Notes under the pieces: model-generated | What the model saw: only the letters and a program-made list of their open reading frames with translations | Database searches by the model: none | What the model was told of the DNA's origin: nothing | Part shown: positions 42,652 through 45,915 of the stretch, in pieces | Position numbering within the stretch: position 1 is the first letter of the stretch | How the letters are laid out: every line of letters begins with the position of its first letter | NCBI GenBank assembly: GCA_007121775.1 | Contig: SKJY01000048.1 | Location: forward strand, 1-45,915 | Source: Gemmatimonadota bacterium | GTDB taxonomy: Bacteria; Gemmatimonadota; Gemmatimonadetes; Longimicrobiales; Gaopeijiaceae | DNA length: 45,915 bases | Direction: 5' to 3' | Made by a program: the position numbers and the translations under genes

Positions 42652-43122
42652 TTACCGCCCCGGCAGCTTCCCGGTCACCCCGAGCACCCAGCGCATACAC
42701 CGGTGGGCCACGTCCACCGGTTCCATGACCATCATGGGGCAGCCCCCCTCCAGTACCTCCATCCCTCCCTCCCGGGCTCGACGGACCGCCTCCTCCGACC
42801 AGCTCCCCTGGCCAAAGGATCGGTGGAACCAGATCCGGGGAATGCCCCGCTCCAGACAGGCCTGCACGGTATCGGGTCCGGCGGTGGGAGGAGCGGCGAA
42901 GATGACCCCCTGAACGCCCTCCGGGAGCGCCTCGACCGACGGATAGCAGCGGTCCCCTTCCACCTCATCCGCTGCCGGATTTACCGGGAACACCGAATGC
43001 CCCGCGTCCCGAAGGCGCGTGTAGATGAGATTGGCGGGGCCTCCGCCCTCCCGGGACACCCCTGCCACCGCCAGGGGACGATGGTCCAGAAACGCCGAGG
43101 CTTCCTCCTTGAACGTGCTCAT
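42652..43122 (-). CDS. CoA-binding domain protein (YccU-like)
   Basis: 156-residue Rossmann-type CoA-binding protein (CoA_binding_2 family). Landmarks: an N-terminal RPLAVAGVSREGGGPANLIYTRLRDAGHSVFPVNPAADEVEG, then GVQGVIFAAPP and a C-terminal Cys-containing EVLEGGCPMMV. Such proteins, as in E. coli YccU, bind CoA and have no known enzymatic activity. CGGAG lies 9 nt before ATG 43122. It stands alone on the - strand, 24 bp from the end of the GWxTD-like gene upstream on the same strand, and may be co-transcribed with it. Confidence 0.92.
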   Translation of the reverse strand: MSTFKEEASAFLDHRPLAVAGVSREGGGPANLIYTRLRDAGHSVFPVNPAADEVEGDRCYPSVEALPEGVQGVIFAAPPTAGPDTVQACLERGIPRIWFHRSFGQGSWSEEAVRRAREGGMEVLEGGCPMMVMEPVDVAHRCMRWVLGVTGKLPGR

Positions 43123-43146
43123 GGGATGGACTCCGGTCTGGGTCAG

Positions 43147-45270
43147 TCAGGACTCCCCGCTCCCTTCCTCCACCAGGATGGGCCGACTGGATAGGGCAGG
43201 CTCGCGGCCGGGGACAGACACCTCCACATGGAGAGTGTACGCCCCGGGCTCAAGCTGGGGAAGGGAGATCTCCAGAGCCCGGAAGACGGTGTCCACCTCG
43301 TCAGGCGCCACATCCCGGAAGGTGATCTCCAGCGGTGCGTCGGACTCCACCACCCCCAGGAATTCCCCCACCCGACGAAGGAATCCCGGCCTCCCCCTGG
43401 TGAACCCCAGGGTGACCCGGGCCTCGTCCGCCACCCCCATCCCGTAGACCTCCCAGGCCACGAGGAAGCGCTCGTCCCGCCCCACACGGATCCCGGGCCG
43501 GAGATGGGGGATCGCATCCTCCAGAGCATCGGGGAAGGGAGCGGCGCGGCCCAGGAGGATCACGTCGGAAACCGCCACCTCTCCGGGCTCCAGCTCCACC
43601 TGCACCACCCCCTGCCGGGCCCGCCACGCCGCGGCGGCTCCCTCATCCAGAAGCTCCAGGCTGCTCACGTAGCGACCTGCGGGAGCCAGGAGGGTGAACA
43701 CCCCTTCCCGGCCCTCTCCCTCAACCTTCAAGATCCCGCGCCCGTCCACCGGGACACCCCGGCTCTCCGGGTAGGCTCGGTCATGGAGATCGTCCCGGCC
43801 GAGGGGGTCGCCTCCGTCTTCAGGGATCAGGAAGAGGGCGGCGCGCACCGGCGCATCGTCGCCCCACCGGGCTTCCTCCAGGTCCTCGTCATCCCAGGTG
43901 CCGCCGGTCGTGGTCCCGGACCGGAAGGGGTCGTCCCCGCCGCCCCGTCGGAAGGGGTCGTCCCGGAGGAAGGGATCACTGCTGCCCTCCGCCACCAACT
44001 CCACATCCACAACCGCCGACGACGGATCCGGCCGATAGGCCCCCACCACCAGGAGGGAGTCGCCCCGTCGGAAGCGGGCCACCTGGGTTTCGAGCCCCCG
44101 GAAGTCCGGGGCATAGGGAGCCGCATACCAGGTTCTGGCCTCCCGGGGAGCCGTGATCCAGGCCTCCGGCGGAACGTCGGCGGGCGAGACCAGGAACTCC
44201 TCCGGGAAGAGGTAGCCTCGGCTTCCGGGGTGGTGGTGCCCCACCATGGTGCGAGGGTCCCCGAGCCCCGACGAGAGGGTGGGCCGCTGGGTCCGGCTCC
44301 ACCCGATCTCCCGGCCGTAGCGGATGAGGGACTCCTCCAGATCCTCCTCCCATGTCAGTTGGAAGGGGTGGCCGGCCTCTTCCCGGATCATGGCCAGGAC
44401 CAGACGGGCGTAGTGCTCGGTGAGACGATCGTTTCCGTCCACCAGAAAGAGGGGGTTGGAGAAGCGCCAGAGCCGGTCCCACAGGCGCCGGCGCTCCTGG
44501 GGGGAAGCGGCCTGGAAGGTGCTCCTGGCCTCCGGCGAGAGGATGAAGCGGGGGGTCAGCCAGCGGTCCTCTTCCGTCGCCGGGAGCCCCTCCATGGCCT
44601 GGGCGAAGGCGGCCTCCGCCTCCGAGAAGTCCCACTGTATGTGCAGGGCATACCCCCGAAGGGCGTGGCACCACCAGGGGTCTTCAAGGCCACACGCCTC
44701 AGCCACCTGGACGGCGGCGGCAGGGCGCCCATCCTCCATGAGGTACTGGACGAGTTGCCCGAGGATCCAGGGATGCCGGAGCTGGGAGAAGCCGGCAGAG
44801 AGCTCGCCCAGGAGCTCCCGGCGGGCCATCCCCGTCTCCACCGGCTCGGGGGGAAAGTCCGTCTCATCGGCTCCGCCGAACCAGTGGCAGATGCGCCCGA
44901 TCCGGACATCGCACCGGAAGGCGCCGGTACGCGTACGGGGAGGAATCCGGCTCTCCCGGAAGCTCTCGAAGCCGGCCTGCCGTTCCCGGAGACGCTCGAG
45001 GATCGCCGCGGAGTCCGGTTGGGCCAGGAGCCCGGTATTCCCCCGATCGAACGAGGAAACCGCAGCCGGGGCCGCGGGGGTGAGACCTTCGGCCCCCTGA
45101 GCCGGAGTCAGTGCAGTCCCCGTCAGCGGGAGCACGAAAGCCATGACGACGGTGGAGACGGCGGCCCAGGCGAGAGCTTTGGCTGGTGGGGTGGTGAAAC
45201 ACCCGGCAGCGGCGCCTCGAGAAACGACGGCCCGTGTCAAGGACCGGACCGAGAAAAGCAATAGAGACAT
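43147..45270 (-). CDS. Large exported GWxTD-like/TPR-like protein
   Basis: About 707 aa from ATG 45270, chosen for GGAG 5 nt upstream; a longer reading from 45315 adds an Arg/Pro leader. The N-terminus has a long signal-like hydrophobic segment (AKALAWAAVSTVVMAFVLPLTGTA). Next comes a Cys-containing RCDVRIGRICHWFGG, then a helical tetratricopeptide-like part, then RRRLWDRLWRFSNPLFLVDGNDRLTEHYARLVLA, like a GWxTD domain. The second half is beta-rich with Asp/Pro/Phe repeats (DPFLRDDPFRRG, DDPFRSG) and ends in immunoglobulin-like strands. I associate this build with Gemmatimonadota, where its role is unknown. It is likely on the cell envelope. It lies just upstream of the CoA-binding gene on the same strand. 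Confidence 0.75.
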   Translation of the reverse strand: MSLLLFSVRSLTRAVVSRGAAAGCFTTPPAKALAWAAVSTVVMAFVLPLTGTALTPAQGAEGLTPAAPAAVSSFDRGNTGLLAQPDSAAILERLRERQAGFESFRESRIPPRTRTGAFRCDVRIGRICHWFGGADETDFPPEPVETGMARRELLGELSAGFSQLRHPWILGQLVQYLMEDGRPAAAVQVAEACGLEDPWWCHALRGYALHIQWDFSEAEAAFAQAMEGLPATEEDRWLTPRFILSPEARSTFQAASPQERRRLWDRLWRFSNPLFLVDGNDRLTEHYARLVLAMIREEAGHPFQLTWEEDLEESLIRYGREIGWSRTQRPTLSSGLGDPRTMVGHHHPGSRGYLFPEEFLVSPADVPPEAWITAPREARTWYAAPYAPDFRGLETQVARFRRGDSLLVVGAYRPDPSSAVVDVELVAEGSSDPFLRDDPFRRGGGDDPFRSGTTTGGTWDDEDLEEARWGDDAPVRAALFLIPEDGGDPLGRDDLHDRAYPESRGVPVDGRGILKVEGEGREGVFTLLAPAGRYVSSLELLDEGAAAAWRARQGVVQVELEPGEVAVSDVILLGRAAPFPDALEDAIPHLRPGIRVGRDERFLVAWEVYGMGVADEARVTLGFTRGRPGFLRRVGEFLGVVESDAPLEITFRDVAPDEVDTVFRALEISLPQLEPGAYTLHVEVSVPGREPALSSRPILVEEGSGES

Positions 45271-45662
45271 GCGTACTCCGTAGCGGGGCCGGTGGGGCGG
45301 CGGGTGCCGGGTCACACCAAGGCCATCTGCCCTTCCTTTGGCCTGCGGGGTGTGGCCATGGGCTCTTCGAGCCGGTGGGGTCCCAATAGCGATCCGGCGC
45401 GGCCCCGGCCGTGACCGCTTTCCGGCGGTGATCCCGTAGAGTTTGCGCAGGCCGGGTTCGAGGGCGGGTGAGTCTTACCCCCTCCATGGCTGGGAGGTTG
45501 CCATGGCGGATGACCCCAACACGAGCGGTTGGAAACCCTCGGGAGGGTCTACAGCGCTGTGGATCGCTCACCCCCCTGGCCGCCCCTCCGGGCTGTTCGT
45601 GTCGACTGTTGGTGGAGTTGTCCGGTACCCAGCGGCAACAGCCCATGCCAGCGCCAGACCAA

Positions 45663-45746
45663 CACCCTCCACGAACGGGCCCAAGCTCTCCAAGAACGGG
45701 CCCAAGCTCTCCACGAACTGACCGACACCCTCCCCGAACGGAGTGG
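45663..45746. repeat. 21-bp imperfect tandem repeat
   Basis: Four units of 21 bp (45663, 45684, 45705, 45726), the two middle ones sharing AGCTCTCCA and the first two sharing GAACGGGCCCA. Read on the + strand in one frame they give heptads like TLHERAQ-ALQERAQ-ALHELTD-TLPERSG, a coiled-coil pattern; on the - strand they give WRAWARS-type heptads. It may be the remains of a coiled-coil gene or a non-coding repeat. Confidence 0.75.
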
Positions 45747-45759
45747 GGAATCGTGAGAG

Positions 45760-45797
45760 CCCGCCAAAAACAGAATCCAGATTCTATTTTTTTCGGG
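45760..45797. terminator. AT-rich hairpin, possible terminator
   Basis: CCCGCCAAAAACAGAATC followed by CA and GATTCTATTTTTTTCGGG. The inner AGAATC/GATTCT stem and outer CCCG/CGGG pairs enclose an A-rich and a T-rich side that can also pair. The run of seven T on the + strand fits a rho-independent terminator for a transcript from the left, but no gene is seen directly before it. Confidence 0.6.
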
Positions 45798-45915
45798 TCT
45801 TCTCCAAACTCAGTGCAGGCGGAAGACTGAAGGGCTGGCTGAGGGAGCCAGAGGAGGACCGGGCGTTCCCGCAGATTTTGTGCGGCCGGGAGGGCCGCCG
45901 GGAGCGGCTGACGGG

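Larger units (their letters stand above)
45271..45915. other. Gene-free right end with repeats
   Basis: About 645 bp up to the window edge. The first part is the upstream region of the GWxTD-like gene. Then come a short 21-bp tandem repeat (45663-45746) and an AT-rich hairpin (45760-45797) unlike the rest of the GC-rich window. Short open frames occur, none with a convincing family match or start. The last 100 bp may begin a neighbouring gene that lies outside. Confidence 0.55.

Noticed and set aside
43228-45264. Long + strand open frame (about 678 codons) opposite the GWxTD-like gene
   Set aside because: Shadow of the - strand gene, which has a ribosome site, signal peptide and domain structure; the + strand reading has none.
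1-45915. Prophage, integrative element or insertion sequence
   Set aside because: No integrase, transposase, capsid or portal gene, no tRNA, and even coding style throughout; only the small repeats at 15452-15627 and 45663-45797 look foreign.

Overview
The window is very GC-rich, densely coding DNA with no rRNA, tRNA, integrase or transposase that I can see. Gene content fits a Gram-negative, probably aquatic or marine bacterium: a TolC/HlyD/RND tripartite pump, many lipoprotein and Sec signals, a stator pair of the sodium (PomA/PomB) type, and a large exported GWxTD-like protein of a kind I associate with Gemmatimonadota. Assignment to Gemmatimonadota is an inference from gene style, not from a marker gene. 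A recurring habit is translational coupling by 4-nt overlaps of the form NTGA (ATGA, GTGA, TTGA and apparently CTGA). This helped to fix several starts.

Layout. 1-5682 (+): an efflux operon cut by the left edge (TolC-like, adaptor lipoprotein, RND pump). 5609-7284 (-): motB-like and motA-like stator genes, tail-to-tail with the pump gene. 7331-9548 (+): a beta-lactamase-fold serine hydrolase and a CIA30-domain protein. 9576-12751 (+): a PilT-type retraction ATPase, coupled to a large ATPase-free protein with a c-di-GMP-binding MshEN module, two degenerate receiver domains and a C-terminal PATAN/DUF4388-like domain. 12748-15231 (-): a hybrid histidine kinase, convergent with it and sharing the stop tetramer CTAG. 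15232-15860: a gene-free stretch with a 176-bp nested palindrome bounded by inverted repeats.

15861-19300 (-): a PHP-domain lipoprotein downstream of an unusual fusion of a membrane domain to a purple-acid-phosphatase-like enzyme. 19343-22936 (-): an operator-like palindrome, a SmtB-like zinc sensor, a His-rich metal-binding protein, a MIO-type aromatic amino acid ammonia-lyase and an acyl-CoA/AMP ligase, apparently one operon. 23004-27622 (-): a secreted phosphoesterase, a BON-MscS channel and an alpha/beta hydrolase. 27789-29717 (+): GTP-dependent PEP carboxykinase, then a hairpin and a convergent cupin gene.

30312-31289 (+): an exported DUF4438 protein. 31334-33729 (-): an MBL-fold hydrolase coupled to an unrecognised lipoprotein, divergent across a 22-bp perfect palindrome from a + strand operon of DUF1028, HipA-like kinase and DUF3037 (33873-36375). 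Then FabH, a 5'-nucleotidase lipoprotein, class I fructose-bisphosphate aldolase (FbaB type), an M20 peptidase and a response regulator (36506-42605, +). On the - strand follow a CoA-binding protein and the GWxTD-like protein. The right end (45271-45915) has no convincing gene but holds a 21-bp tandem repeat and an AT-rich hairpin.

The two most interesting units are the PilT / MshEN-pseudoreceiver-PATAN pair, which looks like an undescribed c-di-GMP-responsive regulator of a pilus retraction motor, and the putative zinc-controlled ammonia-lyase/ligase operon.
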